Shown here: piece by piece, positions 8,727 to 17,614 of the stretch | Position numbering within the stretch: position 1 is the first letter of the stretch | Layout: every line of letters starts with the position of its first letter | Assembly (NCBI GenBank): GCA_937926105.1 | Contig: CALANS010000219.1 | Location: forward strand, 1 to 45,454 | Reading direction: 5' to 3' | DNA length: 45,454 bases | From: an uncultured Actinomycetes bacterium | GTDB taxonomy: Bacteria; Actinomycetota; Actinomycetes; Mycobacteriales; Nakamurellaceae | Translations under genes and position numbers: made by a program | Notes under the pieces: generated by a model | The model's database searches: none | What the model saw: only the letters and a program-made list of their open reading frames with translations | What the model was told of the DNA's origin: nothing

Positions 8727-9269
8727 TCAGCGATGCGCGTCGCTCACTCGGGCGGTGTCGTTGTCGGCGTCGGTGTCGAGGTCCACGACGGCTGCCGCGT
8801 CTTGGTCCGAATCGATTGGCATGTCGGCGTTTCCGTAAGCGGGGAACTCGGCCCGGGGCGAGGTGTGATGTTCCGCGGTTGCTTGGTCGGAGGCGTCGTC
8901 GTCGGTTCGGGCGGCGGGGGTGATCTGCACGCGGCTGTAGCGCAGGGTGGGGCCGATTTCCTGGACGTGCAGTTCGCTGACGACGTGGTTCGTGCCGTGC
9001 CGGTCGGTGTAGCTGCGCTGGGCGAGGGTGCCCTGGGCGATGACCCTGGTGCCTCGTCGCATGCCGCCGGCGGCGTTGTCGGCGCCCGGTCCGATCAGGT
9101 GGCATCGCAGGTACACGGTGGGGCCGTCGTAAAAGCGCCGGGTGTCGGGGTCGAAGCGGCGCTCGTTGGTGGCGATGGTGAACGCCACGGCCGGGGCACC
9201 GGAGGGCAGGTGACGCAGTTCGGGGTCGGCGGTCAGGTTGCCGATCACGGTGGTGCTGGTGGAGGTCAT
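8727..9269 (-). CDS. ssb: Single-stranded DNA-binding protein
   Basis: This is an SSB-type OB-fold protein that would coat single-stranded DNA during transfer or replication. It begins MTSTSTTVIGNLTADPELRH and continues with the family features SGAPAVAFTIATNERRFDP, a YLRCHLIGP strand and RVIAQGTLAQRSYTDRHG. The OB fold covers about residues 5-115. The remaining 65 residues are acidic and disordered, but the end is ARVSDAHR rather than the usual acidic DDIPF-type tip that recruits partners. The ATG at 9269 has an AAAGGA ribosome binding site. The gene lies 57 nt after the upstream plasmid protein and is followed by an 18-bp palindrome. Plasmid-borne SSBs are common on conjugative elements. Confidence 0.93.
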   Translation of the reverse strand: MTSTSTTVIGNLTADPELRHLPSGAPAVAFTIATNERRFDPDTRRFYDGPTVYLRCHLIGPGADNAAGGMRRGTRVIAQGTLAQRSYTDRHGTNHVVSELHVQEIGPTLRYSRVQITPAARTDDDASDQATAEHHTSPRAEFPAYGNADMPIDSDQDAAAVVDLDTDADNDTARVSDAHR

Positions 9270-9326
9270 GACGTCGGTTTCCTTTCTGCTGCGCGGCAGG
9301 GGTTGGCGAGGTCGCCGGCCAGGCGG

Positions 9327-9896
9327 TCAGGTGGTGGCGTTCGGGCGGGTGGCGGCGTGGGTGTCGGCGGTGATGGCGTCGGCTCGCGCGGCCAGGGCGT
9401 CGAGGTAGGCGGCGTGTCGGGATTCGCCGGGCCAGCTGATGTGTCGGCCGTTGCGGCAGGTGGATTCGCCGAGCCGGTCGGTCATCCGTTGGCAGAACGT
9501 TGGGTAGCTGTAGCGGTGCCATTCTTCGATGGCTGCGGGATCGCGGGCGGATCCTGCGGTGAATCGCCCGATGGCCAGGGCGGCCAGTTCCTGGGCGATG
9601 TGGGGGTGCGCGGTCCAGCAGGCGGGGATCATGCCCTCGGGCCGCCAGCAGTATTCGTGGTTGAGCCAGACGGCGACCTGTTCGCACCAGGTCCAGATGG
9701 CCCCGCGCAGCGGCGGGGGGCAGCCAGCGGGGTCCCAGGGCCGAGGCAGATCGACCGCGTACTGGCCGGTTTCGCTCTCGCGGCTCTCTCGGCGGCCGGG
9801 TTGGAGCAGGTCGAGGGCTCGGCGGACGATGTTCGGCGGCTGCGGGAACGGTTCGGCGATCTCGTCGGTGTAGTAGTCGACTGTTTTGGTGCTCAT
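9327..9896 (-). CDS. Conserved plasmid protein, Trp-rich, unknown function
   Basis: The ATG at 9896 overlaps the coupling-protein stop (TGATG); a TTG one codon earlier is less likely. The 189-residue soluble protein is rich in Trp, His and Cys. Its central segment (IWTWCEQVAVWLNHEY, then PACWTAHPHIAQELAALA) is followed by an EEWHRYSYPTF motif and a C-terminal half with RMTDRLGESTCRNGRH. No membrane segment or catalytic motif is apparent. It resembles the DUF4913-like and similar small proteins next to coupling-protein genes on actinobacterial plasmids, from memory of the pattern rather than a search. The overlap with the coupling ATPase suggests a role in the same transfer step. Confidence 0.8.
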   Translation of the reverse strand: MSTKTVDYYTDEIAEPFPQPPNIVRRALDLLQPGRRESRESETGQYAVDLPRPWDPAGCPPPLRGAIWTWCEQVAVWLNHEYCWRPEGMIPACWTAHPHIAQELAALAIGRFTAGSARDPAAIEEWHRYSYPTFCQRMTDRLGESTCRNGRHISWPGESRHAAYLDALAARADAITADTHAATRPNATT

Positions 9897-11416
9897 CAAT
9901 TCGGGTTCCAGCCCTTCTCGGATCGGCTCAGGGTGCCTGTCGGTGGCTCGTCGGGTGCTGTCGGCGCGGCGAGGCGGTGTTCGCGGGCGTAGGCGAGGGC
10001 TTGCGCGGTTGCCTGGCTGGCGCTGGGTAGGTTGCCTCGGTGCCGGGAGACGCGGGCGCGGGTGGCGGCCAGTTCGTCGGCGAGCGCCCCTCCTGCGGCA
10101 CCGTCTAGGCAGCGACGCAGCTGGGCGATGATAGGCGGTGCGGCGCCGGCGACGACCAGGGCCTGCCGTTCCGGGATGCGGCGGATGTCACCTGGCCGCA
10201 GCACGCGCACGTCTTCCCCGGAGCGGGTGGTGGCGACGCCGCCGGGTCCGTCGTTGACCGATAGTCGGGAGATGCGCACGTCATCGAGCAGGTCGGAGAT
10301 CTCGCGGTAGAAGTGCACGTCTTTGCCGCCGCCGAAGACGATCAGGTTATTGGTCAGGCCGAACAGGGAGCGGGCTTCGTCCTCGCCGTAGGAGACGACC
10401 ATCTGTTTCCAGGTTTGCGCGGCGTAGATGAACGACAGGCCCAGGGCGCGTTCGTTGGCCATACGCACCCGCAGGGTGGGAAGCGGTGTGGTGGAGGGCA
10501 GCTCGTCCAGGCATGCCAGAAAACACGGGGCGAGCCGGCCGTGCACGCTGTCGGTGGCCAGCGCCAGGGCGGTGTCCAGGCCGTGTTCGGCGACGGCGGT
10601 CATCAGCGGGGCGGCAGAGGCGTAGGGGTCTTCCCGGCCGAGCAGGTATACGGTGCCGCCGGCGCGGATCAGCGCGGCCAGGTCGGTGGCGGGCCGCCCG
10701 GGTCCGGGGGTGCAGCGGGCGCGGATGTCGGGTTGGAAGAACAGCGCCATGGCCTGCTGGACGGTGGTGACGGTGTTGGCGACGGTGTCGGCCGAGCCGT
10801 GCAACGCGCCGGCGAGCAGGCCGTCCCAGAAGCGGGCGGCGTGGGCGTGCTGGCGCAGGATCTCGGCGGGTTGTTCGGCGGCGACGGGGTTGGCAACCCA
10901 TTCCAGGACGTCGTTGATGTCGCGGCCGGTCAGGGCGGCGGCGTGCAGGAAGCATTGCAGGACCTTGGCGGTTTCCGCGGCGTAGAAGCGGGCGGCGTTG
11001 TCGGCGCGGCCGCCGGAGACGGCGCCGGTGATGGTGCCGGCGGCGAATGCCTTGGCGCGTCGTTCGGCGATCTTGGGGTCGACGCATCCGGCGACGGGGT
11101 CCCAGACCAATTCGGGGAAGTATCCGGCGGCAGCGCCGAACGGGTCCAGGACGGCCACCGGCCGGAGCGGCCCGTCCCGGTCGACCGGTTGGTGGCGGCG
11201 GGGTGCGGTCAGCAGCAGGTCGTCGAGTTTGGTCAGGGTGGCCAGCGCCGGTCCGTCGTGGGCCAGCAGGGCGGGGGCCAGAAGGTCCAGGGTCTTGCCG
11301 GAGCCTTGGGCGCCGAACACGCCAGTGGTGCGGTCGTAGCGGCACCACAGTTCGACGCCGCGGGGCTGGGCGGAGCGGCCGAGGCGCCAGCCGAGCCGTG
11401 TCGGGTTGACAGTCAT
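9896..11416 (-). CDS. Type IV coupling ATPase (VirD4/TraG type), soluble half
   Basis: This is the coupling protein that brings the relaxosome to the secretion channel and powers DNA transfer. The 506 residues contain Walker A GAQGSGKT at 35-42 and Walker B CFLACLDELPS near 310. A TraM-recognition-like part follows (ALGLSFIYAAQTWKQMV, then LFGLTNNLIVFGGGKD). The protein starts directly at the P-loop region and has no N-terminal membrane helices, unlike typical VirD4 of 600 or more residues. The upstream gene, which ends at 11413 and overlaps by ATGA, supplies membrane helices, so the two probably form one split coupling protein. The C-terminal 60 residues are Ala-rich and likely flexible. Confidence 0.93.
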   Translation of the reverse strand: MTVNPTRLGWRLGRSAQPRGVELWCRYDRTTGVFGAQGSGKTLDLLAPALLAHDGPALATLTKLDDLLLTAPRRHQPVDRDGPLRPVAVLDPFGAAAGYFPELVWDPVAGCVDPKIAERRAKAFAAGTITGAVSGGRADNAARFYAAETAKVLQCFLHAAALTGRDINDVLEWVANPVAAEQPAEILRQHAHAARFWDGLLAGALHGSADTVANTVTTVQQAMALFFQPDIRARCTPGPGRPATDLAALIRAGGTVYLLGREDPYASAAPLMTAVAEHGLDTALALATDSVHGRLAPCFLACLDELPSTTPLPTLRVRMANERALGLSFIYAAQTWKQMVVSYGEDEARSLFGLTNNLIVFGGGKDVHFYREISDLLDDVRISRLSVNDGPGGVATTRSGEDVRVLRPGDIRRIPERQALVVAGAAPPIIAQLRRCLDGAAGGALADELAATRARVSRHRGNLPSASQATAQALAYAREHRLAAPTAPDEPPTGTLSRSEKGWNPN

Positions 11417-11898
11417 TGGCTACGACCGCCTTTGCCACTGGGCGGGTAGAGGTCGGGGCGGATGATGGACTTGGCGGCGGCGAGCTGGGCGACGCCGAGG
11501 GCGTCGGCGGCTTCGGAGCGGGTGGCCATGCCGCTGGCGGGCCGCCGGTAGCGCCAGACGAGCATCCCGGCGGCAACAGCGAGCCCGAGGAATGCCAGTT
11601 CGGCGACGGCGACGCCCGCATACACCCAGGTCCTGCCGGGTAGCCGGGCAGCCGCGGCGGCGGGCAGGCCGGCGCCGGGACGTCCTAACGCCAGTCCGCC
11701 CAGGGCGTGCAGCATGTGCTGCGTCCCGGCCGGCCATACCCATCCGCCGCCGGCCAGCGCGGCGGCGGCACCTTGGCCGGTCAGCGCGGCCAGCGCCGCA
11801 CCCATCACGGCGCCGCTGATCACCAGGAAGGGAAGTTCCCAACCTTGCCCGAGCGGGGTCGGATCTGATCGGTCGCGGTCGGTGATCCTGACGGCCAT
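11413..11898 (-). CDS. Membrane subunit of the split coupling protein
   Basis: ATG at 11898 follows AAGGAG (spacing about 8). The 161-residue protein has two to three hydrophobic segments (about 23-45, a weaker one near 58-75, and 92-115). A short cytoplasmic tail ends SIIRPDLYPPSGKGGRSQ. The tail region with MATRSEAADALG resembles the linker found after the membrane part of VirD4-like proteins, just before the ATPase domain. The stop overlaps the ATPase start (ATGA). I infer that it anchors the downstream ATPase, the two polypeptides together corresponding to one VirD4. The sequence has no enzymatic motif of its own. Confidence 0.75.
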   Translation of the reverse strand: MAVRITDRDRSDPTPLGQGWELPFLVISGAVMGAALAALTGQGAAAALAGGGWVWPAGTQHMLHALGGLALGRPGAGLPAAAAARLPGRTWVYAGVAVAELAFLGLAVAAGMLVWRYRRPASGMATRSEAADALGVAQLAAAKSIIRPDLYPPSGKGGRSQ

Positions 11899-11926
11899 CG
11901 TTGCAACTCCTTGGCGTGCTGGTGGT

Positions 11927-13162
11927 TTAGCCGATGTGGCGGACGTCGCTGATCTGTCCGAGCCACCGGCTGGCCTCGGTGAGCTCGACGGGTACGCCCG
12001 TTTCGGGTGCCTGGATCAGCCACACATGGTGGCCGTCGGATCGTTGGGTGTAGCCGACGATCATCCCGACGTGCCCCGGGGCAGCGGGCGTGCCGTCCGA
12101 CCCTGGGATCGTTACCAGATCGCCGCCGACGGCCTGGGACAGGTCGGGCGGTTCCGGGGTGCCGGCGTACGCCTGGTCGGCGGCGTGGTGCGGCAGGGCG
12201 ACGCCGGCGGCGGCCCAGGCGGCCATGGTCAGCCCGGAGCAGTCGTACGCGTCGGGCCCGGCGGCGGCCCACACGTACGGCTTGCCCAGTTGCGCCAGCG
12301 CGAAGCCGACCGCGCGGCGGCCCGCGACGGTGCCGGTGACGATCAGATCGGCCGGGATGGTGGTGGTGCCGGCGGTGTTGCCGCCGCGAGGGCCGGCGAT
12401 CGCACCGCCCGCCGGGGTCGCGCCGCCGGCGCCCGGGCAGACGGCGGGGCCGCCGGTGGCGATCGCCGGCCCCGCCGGCGTCGGCATGTCGACTCCGGTT
12501 GGGGCGGCGCTGCTGGGCTCGTCCGTTGGGATGGCGTCCGCGGCGACAAGCGCGCCACGCCGGGGAAAGTTCGCCCGAGCAGAGTCCGGGGTAGTGGCGG
12601 CGGCCTCCGCAGTGGGCCAATATATGCCCACCAGGGCGGCGCCCAGCGCCGCGTTGGGTTGGTACCGCTCGGGGTAGGCCGATTGCTGCACGGTCTGCGC
12701 GTCGACGCTGACCGATTGTTGTTGCCAGTTCGGTATGGCGGTCAGCCGGTCCAAGAAGGCGTCGGCGGCCTTGACCGGGTCGGCGGCCACCGCCGCGGTG
12801 TAGAACGAGACCCGCTGCTGAAACAGTCCTTCCGAGTCGTGGTCGTAGTGAATGGTGCTGTTGTGCAGCGAGGATTCGGTGAACGCAGTGGTCACCGCGA
12901 TCACTCCCGCGTAGACGGGCAGGTGTCGCCCGGCGGTGACCGCGACGACGGTGCGTGCGTTGCCCAGCTGTTCGGCGTCCAGGCGCACGCCGGCCACGGT
13001 GGCGCCGGTTCCGCCGCCGGCGCAGCCGGTGATCGGCGGCGGGGTGCCGGCGACGGCGCCCAGGATCATCACCATCCCGGCCGTGACGGCCACCGGGACG
13101 GTGATCGCGGCGGCGACGAAGATGGTCGCCGCCCGGCCCCCTCCCCCGGCCCCGGCGTTCAC
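11927..13162 (-). CDS. Two-domain cell-wall hydrolase (transglycosylase-like + NlpC/P60)
   Basis: This exported enzyme should open peptidoglycan for the secretion channel, as VirB1 does. The start is GTG at 13162, overlapping the VirB4 stop (GTGA). Residues 11-40 form a membrane anchor or signal. Residues 60-180 look lysozyme-like, with TESSL (Glu96) and SEGLFQQR at 110-117, the pattern seen in actinobacterial transglycosylase-like domains. A Pro/Ala/Gly linker covers about 200-270. The C-terminal NlpC/P60 peptidase has the nucleophile in YDCSGL (Cys308) and the histidine in GHVGMIVGY (His364). The two activities would cut glycan strands and stem peptides. Its place between VirB4 and the coupling protein supports a role in transfer. 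Confidence 0.9.
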   Translation of the reverse strand: MNAGAGGGGRAATIFVAAAITVPVAVTAGMVMILGAVAGTPPPITGCAGGGTGATVAGVRLDAEQLGNARTVVAVTAGRHLPVYAGVIAVTTAFTESSLHNSTIHYDHDSEGLFQQRVSFYTAAVAADPVKAADAFLDRLTAIPNWQQQSVSVDAQTVQQSAYPERYQPNAALGAALVGIYWPTAEAAATTPDSARANFPRRGALVAADAIPTDEPSSAAPTGVDMPTPAGPAIATGGPAVCPGAGGATPAGGAIAGPRGGNTAGTTTIPADLIVTGTVAGRRAVGFALAQLGKPYVWAAAGPDAYDCSGLTMAAWAAAGVALPHHAADQAYAGTPEPPDLSQAVGGDLVTIPGSDGTPAAPGHVGMIVGYTQRSDGHHVWLIQAPETGVPVELTEASRWLGQISDVRHIG

Positions 13163-14691
13163 GCCGCACCGCGCGTGTCGGCGTGAACGGGTCCGCTGAT
13201 GGCGTCGTTGGTGTAGGTCAGCGGGACTTCGGAGGGCGTGAGGATCGTTTCAACCTTGGCGTAGTGGGTTCCGACCACCCACAGGGCGCGGCCTCTGGCG
13301 GTGGTGGCCCAGTCGGTGACGATCTTCTCGGCAATGGCGGGTAGGCCGAGCAGTCCGGATAGTTCGTCGCCGATCTTGTTGTCCTGCCCGAACAGCACCT
13401 TGGTTCCGCACAGGTGCAGCAGGTCCTTGGCGATGGCCACGGCCTGGCTTCCGGCGTCGCCGACGGTCAGCATGTCCGAGGGCTTGTGGGCGACCACGAT
13501 CTGTACGGCGCCGTCGCTGCGGGACAGCCGAAGGTCCGCGTCCAGGGATTTGACCGCGTCGGTTCCCAGGCGCATCTGTCGCCAGCACTCGTCGCGGATG
13601 ATGATCCGTAGATCGTCCGGGTCGGCGATCTCGGTCATGGCCCGACCCCAGGAGTTCAGGCAGATCAGCGCTACCCCGACGGCCTCGTCGCCTAAGCCTT
13701 CCAGGCGGGACAGCGACAGCGATTGGATTGGCGCCCGCCAATCGACGTGGATGCTGGTGGGTGCGTCGAACAGGCCGGCGAGGTGTCCGCGGACCAGGGC
13801 GCCGAGCGCGTCCCGGACGGGCCGGGTGTCGTCCAGGAAGTGTTGACGGGATGCGTAGCGGCATTCGCTGACCAAGGCGGGGCTGGGTTCGGCCAGGGCG
13901 TGCCACAGCCGGGGGATGGTGATCTCCGCCATGCGGTCGGCGCCGGTGGTGTAGCCGGTCAGCTCGGACAGCGCGGCGCCGACGGCGGTTTCCGCCGGCG
14001 GGTCGAAGGCGACGTTCTGGGAGCCGACCAGACCGCGCAGCAGGATCAGCCAGCGGGAGAACACCAGCACTGCACGCCGCTTCGCCTCGACCCGCCCGAG
14101 GCGGGTCCAGTCCGAGCCGAGCGGCCCGAAATCCAGTGGGTTGATCCGGGCCGCCAGGCCGTGGCCCACCTGATGTGGGGTGACACCGACCGCGCGGCAC
14201 AGCGACTCGTATTCGTCTTTGACATCACCGAGCACGAGGGTGCGGTAGCCGTAGGGCATCAAACGCAGAGACAGCGTCTTGACCGTGGTGGATTTGCCCT
14301 GACCCGGTTCGCCGAACACGATGACGTTCGGGTTGGTGACAGGGACCAGATCGTCGGTGGTCCAGCCGATCGGGTCGGCGTGGAACGCGCCTCCGGTGAA
14401 AAAATCGATGCCCATGGGGGCACCGGTGGGCGGCAGACCGGCGCCGGCGATCAGCGGCCACACCCCCGGCGCCTGCTCCGAGGTCATCCGATACACCGGC
14501 AGCGGCGCGGGCACCGCGCACCAGCCGGCCTGCCGGCCCGCGCGTCCGTGCCGACCGATGCTGGCGGTGAACGGGTCGCTCTCGCGGCTGCGGGTCGGTG
14601 GTGGCGCAGCCGCCGGCAGCCGATGGCCGAAATCGCCCAGCAGAGCGGGCACGTCGCGGCCGCGTCGGGATCGGCCAGTCGGGATACTCAT
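13159..14691 (-). CDS. VirB4-like conjugation ATPase
   Basis: The start is ATG at 14691, sharing a base with the upstream stop (TGATG); the open frame continues further upstream only as a shadow. The 510-residue protein is the motor ATPase of the secretion channel. Walker A is GEPGQGKS at residues 127-134 in NVIVFGEPGQGKSTTVKTL. Further VirB4/HerA features are RTLVLGDVKDEYESLC, the Walker B region LRIIIRDECWRQM and IVVAHKPSDM. It lacks the usual long N-terminal domain of VirB4. The preceding SCO6880-like protein probably supplies that part, as is common in actinobacterial systems. A Pro-rich stretch lies near residues 24-36. Confidence 0.93.
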   Translation of the reverse strand: MSIPTGRSRRGRDVPALLGDFGHRLPAAAPPPTRSRESDPFTASIGRHGRAGRQAGWCAVPAPLPVYRMTSEQAPGVWPLIAGAGLPPTGAPMGIDFFTGGAFHADPIGWTTDDLVPVTNPNVIVFGEPGQGKSTTVKTLSLRLMPYGYRTLVLGDVKDEYESLCRAVGVTPHQVGHGLAARINPLDFGPLGSDWTRLGRVEAKRRAVLVFSRWLILLRGLVGSQNVAFDPPAETAVGAALSELTGYTTGADRMAEITIPRLWHALAEPSPALVSECRYASRQHFLDDTRPVRDALGALVRGHLAGLFDAPTSIHVDWRAPIQSLSLSRLEGLGDEAVGVALICLNSWGRAMTEIADPDDLRIIIRDECWRQMRLGTDAVKSLDADLRLSRSDGAVQIVVAHKPSDMLTVGDAGSQAVAIAKDLLHLCGTKVLFGQDNKIGDELSGLLGLPAIAEKIVTDWATTARGRALWVVGTHYAKVETILTPSEVPLTYTNDAISGPVHADTRGAA

Positions 14692-16220
14692 CAGCGGCCC
14701 GCCCGCCGTCGGGGAAGGCCGATGCCCAGCGGGACACAGGCCGCGACGAACCCGGAGTCCTGGGCCAGATCCAGCCGCAGCGGAGTGAACCCTGCCCCGG
14801 CGATCGAGGAGTCCAACCGGCGGGCGGCATCGCCGATCGAGGCCTCCGCGTCGACGGTGACGGCGGCGACCACCGCGACGCGCACCAGGGCGTTGCCCTC
14901 GGCCAGCCGGTCGTCCTGCCCGGTGACGCGGGCGGCGGCGCGGCGTTGCGCGGCCCGGATCCGAAACCCGGCCCGGGCACGCAGCTGCGTGGTCAGCTCG
15001 GTGCTGAACTGCTCCCCGCCGACCATCCGGTCCGCGCGCCGCGGGTCGATCGGTTCGAAGAACACCGTCAGCGCCCGCCGCTCCCCCGTCGTGGCCGGCG
15101 CCAACACCGGGGCCAAAGCGCCCATCACCGCGCCCTTGTCGGGCAGCAGAACCGCGCTGGACGCGCTGCGCCACGCATCGTGGGTGTAGCTGCGCGGCGC
15201 AGGGGTGGGGGCGACCGTGGGACCGGCCGCAGCCAGCGGCAAAGCGCCTGCGGCGGCGGGGTTGCCGGCAGCAGCAAGGCTGGCGGCGGTCAACGCGGCG
15301 GCATCGCCGGGGGCGTAGCCGGTGCGGATCGCCTCGGCCAGCCCGGCCGCGTCCAGCCAGGACACGGCGGTAACCCCTACCCCGCCCAGCAATTCGGAGG
15401 CCACCTGTGCCATCACCGGGTGCAACACCCGGCCGTGGCCGTCCACTCCGCCGCCCGCCTGCCGGGCCAGCCGTGCGATACGCGCCTCGGGCACCACCAC
15501 GGTGACGAACGCCTCGTGCCGCACCGCCGCCGTCGACATCACCCGGTCCAGCTGGCCGGCCACCGCCAGCGCCAATGGTGCGGCGTCGCCGCGGCGGTGT
15601 TCGGCCCGCCAGCAGGCCCGGCGGGCACCGTTGTCCGGGGTGGTGCGCACTTGCAACGCCAGGGCGCGCACCAGCCCACCGGTGGCGGCCGTCTCCAACA
15701 GGGCGGACAGCGCCGCCCCCATCCGGGCTCGGGCGTCCGGGTCGGCCAGGCCGATACCGGCGTGGGTGATCCGTGCCGTCACCGCCCAGGTGCGTTCCCG
15801 GTTGTCCAAGATCAGAACCGGCCGGTCCCCGGTCGGCCCGTACGGCGGCCCGTCGAACGTGCGCACCCCGGACAACACGCCCGGCAGGTCAGGCTGGTCC
15901 AGGTCGGGCGCCGTCCCGGTCACCGCCAGCGATTGCCACGGCGACCAGCCGGTGGCGATCCCGACGGCGTGCAGCAGCCAATCGCCCAGCCAGCGGGCCG
16001 TCGGCCGGCCCCGCACCGGCACCGCCACCAGCAGGCCAAACACCGCCCAGGCCGGCAGCCACGCGGCGGCCAGACCGTAACGGGCGGTGCTCACCGCGCC
16101 CAGCACCGGCAGGCTGCCGGCCAGCAGCACCACCCACGCCGGCAGGGTCAGCCCGGCGATGCGGCCGCGCCGGTCCGGTGACCACGACCCGTACCGCACC
16201 GGACCCTGCCGCTCACTCAT
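14691..16220 (-). CDS. SCO6880-family conjugation protein
   Basis: The ATG at 16220 overlaps the VirB6-like stop (ATGA). The 509 residues begin MSERQGPVRYGSWSPDRRG, a hallmark of the actinobacterial SCO6880 family. Two membrane helices follow (about 22-42 and 46-68), an arrangement like VirB3/PrgI. The rest is a soluble domain resembling the N-terminal part of VirB4, with PVLILDNRERTWAVTARI and HEAFVTVVVPEARIARLARQ. No Walker A is visible. I infer that it forms the inner-membrane platform together with the ATPase encoded immediately downstream. The end is basic (GLPRRRAGR). Assignment rests on the N-terminal signature and position. Confidence 0.9.
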   Translation of the reverse strand: MSERQGPVRYGSWSPDRRGRIAGLTLPAWVVLLAGSLPVLGAVSTARYGLAAAWLPAWAVFGLLVAVPVRGRPTARWLGDWLLHAVGIATGWSPWQSLAVTGTAPDLDQPDLPGVLSGVRTFDGPPYGPTGDRPVLILDNRERTWAVTARITHAGIGLADPDARARMGAALSALLETAATGGLVRALALQVRTTPDNGARRACWRAEHRRGDAAPLALAVAGQLDRVMSTAAVRHEAFVTVVVPEARIARLARQAGGGVDGHGRVLHPVMAQVASELLGGVGVTAVSWLDAAGLAEAIRTGYAPGDAAALTAASLAAAGNPAAAGALPLAAAGPTVAPTPAPRSYTHDAWRSASSAVLLPDKGAVMGALAPVLAPATTGERRALTVFFEPIDPRRADRMVGGEQFSTELTTQLRARAGFRIRAAQRRAAARVTGQDDRLAEGNALVRVAVVAAVTVDAEASIGDAARRLDSSIAGAGFTPLRLDLAQDSGFVAACVPLGIGLPRRRAGR

Positions 16221-17614
16221 ACCTCCACTCCCCCATCGGGTCTGGCCGCCGCAGCATCCCCAGCATCCGTAGCCCTCGCCGGCGGCGGTGCAGGTGGTGG
16301 TTGTTGCGGAGTGGGCGGCCCCGGTGGGGACTGCCGGCCGGTGGCGTCGCGGCGGTTCCGGGCGGCCCGCTCATCGGTGGGCGTCATGGTGTAGGACGGG
16401 TGGCCGACACCGCCCTGGCCCAGCACGTCCGAACCCATATCCACGGCACGGTTCGCCACCCTGACCGCGGCCATCACACCCGCCCCGTACAGCGACGCCG
16501 CCGAGCCGGCCATCGCCAGCGCCCCGGCCAGCCGACCACCGGAGATCGACTCCGCCGCGGCCTCACCGCCGCTTCGCCCGTCGGTGCTCACCGCCGCGGC
16601 CGCCGGCGACCCCGCCGACCTACCGCCGCCGGATAGCAGCCCGCCCAGCCCGCCGCTCTCGGTGAACGAGGAGCGCAGCGCCGCCCCGGACGCCGTGGAG
16701 GGCTCGACGAACGCCAACAGCCGGAACACCACCAGCGGGCACACCGCGGCCATCGCGATCAGAAGGCACGAGACGACGGCCATCCCGGCGTGCGAGGCGA
16801 TTGCCATCGCGCCGGTCGGGGCGCCGGCCCCGCCCGGCGCCGGCGGTGTGATCACCCCGGCGGCCAGGCTGACGCCCAAACCGAGGATCAGCGCGGCCAC
16901 CGGTTCGATCAGCAGGCACGCGATGAACCAGCGCAGCGTCTTCCAAAACCAGGCCCGGCCCACCTCGGAGACCAGCCCGCCCGCCGAGATCGGCGAGGTG
17001 GCCACCAGGATCAGCAGCGCGGCCTCGCGCACGAACATGATCAGCAGCCAGAAAAACGCGGCCGGGATCACCACGAACAGCGACAAGATCCCCAACACGG
17101 TGGCCAACACCGCGTCCGCCACCGATGTCGGCAGATCGGTCACCAGGTCGATCTTGTCCAGGCTCGGCACCTGCAACGTGGCCTGCAGGATGCCGCGGGA
17201 CAAGCCCGCCGCGGCGGCGATCAGCCCGGCCGCCACCCCCAGATAGCCCAGCCACACCAGGCCGAACTGGCCGATCCCGATCAAAACGCGGCTCAGCGAG
17301 GCCGCGTCCCGGCGCAGCAACGCCACCGCCAGTTGCACCGTCATCATGATCCCGGCCAGCGCGCCACCGATCCACAGCGTGGTCGGCAGCACCGTACCCA
17401 GGGGGCCGCCTGCGGACACGTCCGGTGTGGTGAACGCGGCGATGATCGTCAACGCCAGCTTCAAAAGCCACAGCGCCGCCGACCACAGGAAGATCATGGC
17501 CTTCGTCCACAGATCCGACACGGCCTGCGCTGCAGCGGACCCCAGCCACGACAACGGATTCCAGTCAAATGCCGGCCGTGGCATCGGCGCCACCAGCAGC
17601 AGGGCGTCAGTCAT
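16217..17614 (-). CDS. VirB6/TrbL-like multi-pass membrane protein
   Basis: The start is ATG at 17614 (MTDALLLVAPMPRPAFDWNP), overlapping the upstream stop by 8 bases; the longer open frame before it is a shadow. The 465-residue protein has about six to eight membrane helices. Clear ones lie near 41-60, 73-100, 111-135, 158-186, 222-250 and 273-301. A conserved-looking REAALLILVATSPISAGG stretch resembles TrbL/VirB6. The last 150 residues are soluble and rich in Gly, Ser and Pro, ending in a Pro-rich and acidic tail. It should form the inner-membrane channel of the secretion system, next to SCO6880 and VirB4. Confidence 0.9.
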   Translation of the reverse strand: MTDALLLVAPMPRPAFDWNPLSWLGSAAAQAVSDLWTKAMIFLWSAALWLLKLALTIIAAFTTPDVSAGGPLGTVLPTTLWIGGALAGIMMTVQLAVALLRRDAASLSRVLIGIGQFGLVWLGYLGVAAGLIAAAAGLSRGILQATLQVPSLDKIDLVTDLPTSVADAVLATVLGILSLFVVIPAAFFWLLIMFVREAALLILVATSPISAGGLVSEVGRAWFWKTLRWFIACLLIEPVAALILGLGVSLAAGVITPPAPGGAGAPTGAMAIASHAGMAVVSCLLIAMAAVCPLVVFRLLAFVEPSTASGAALRSSFTESGGLGGLLSGGGRSAGSPAAAAVSTDGRSGGEAAAESISGGRLAGALAMAGSAASLYGAGVMAAVRVANRAVDMGSDVLGQGGVGHPSYTMTPTDERAARNRRDATGRQSPPGPPTPQQPPPAPPPARATDAGDAAAARPDGGVEV

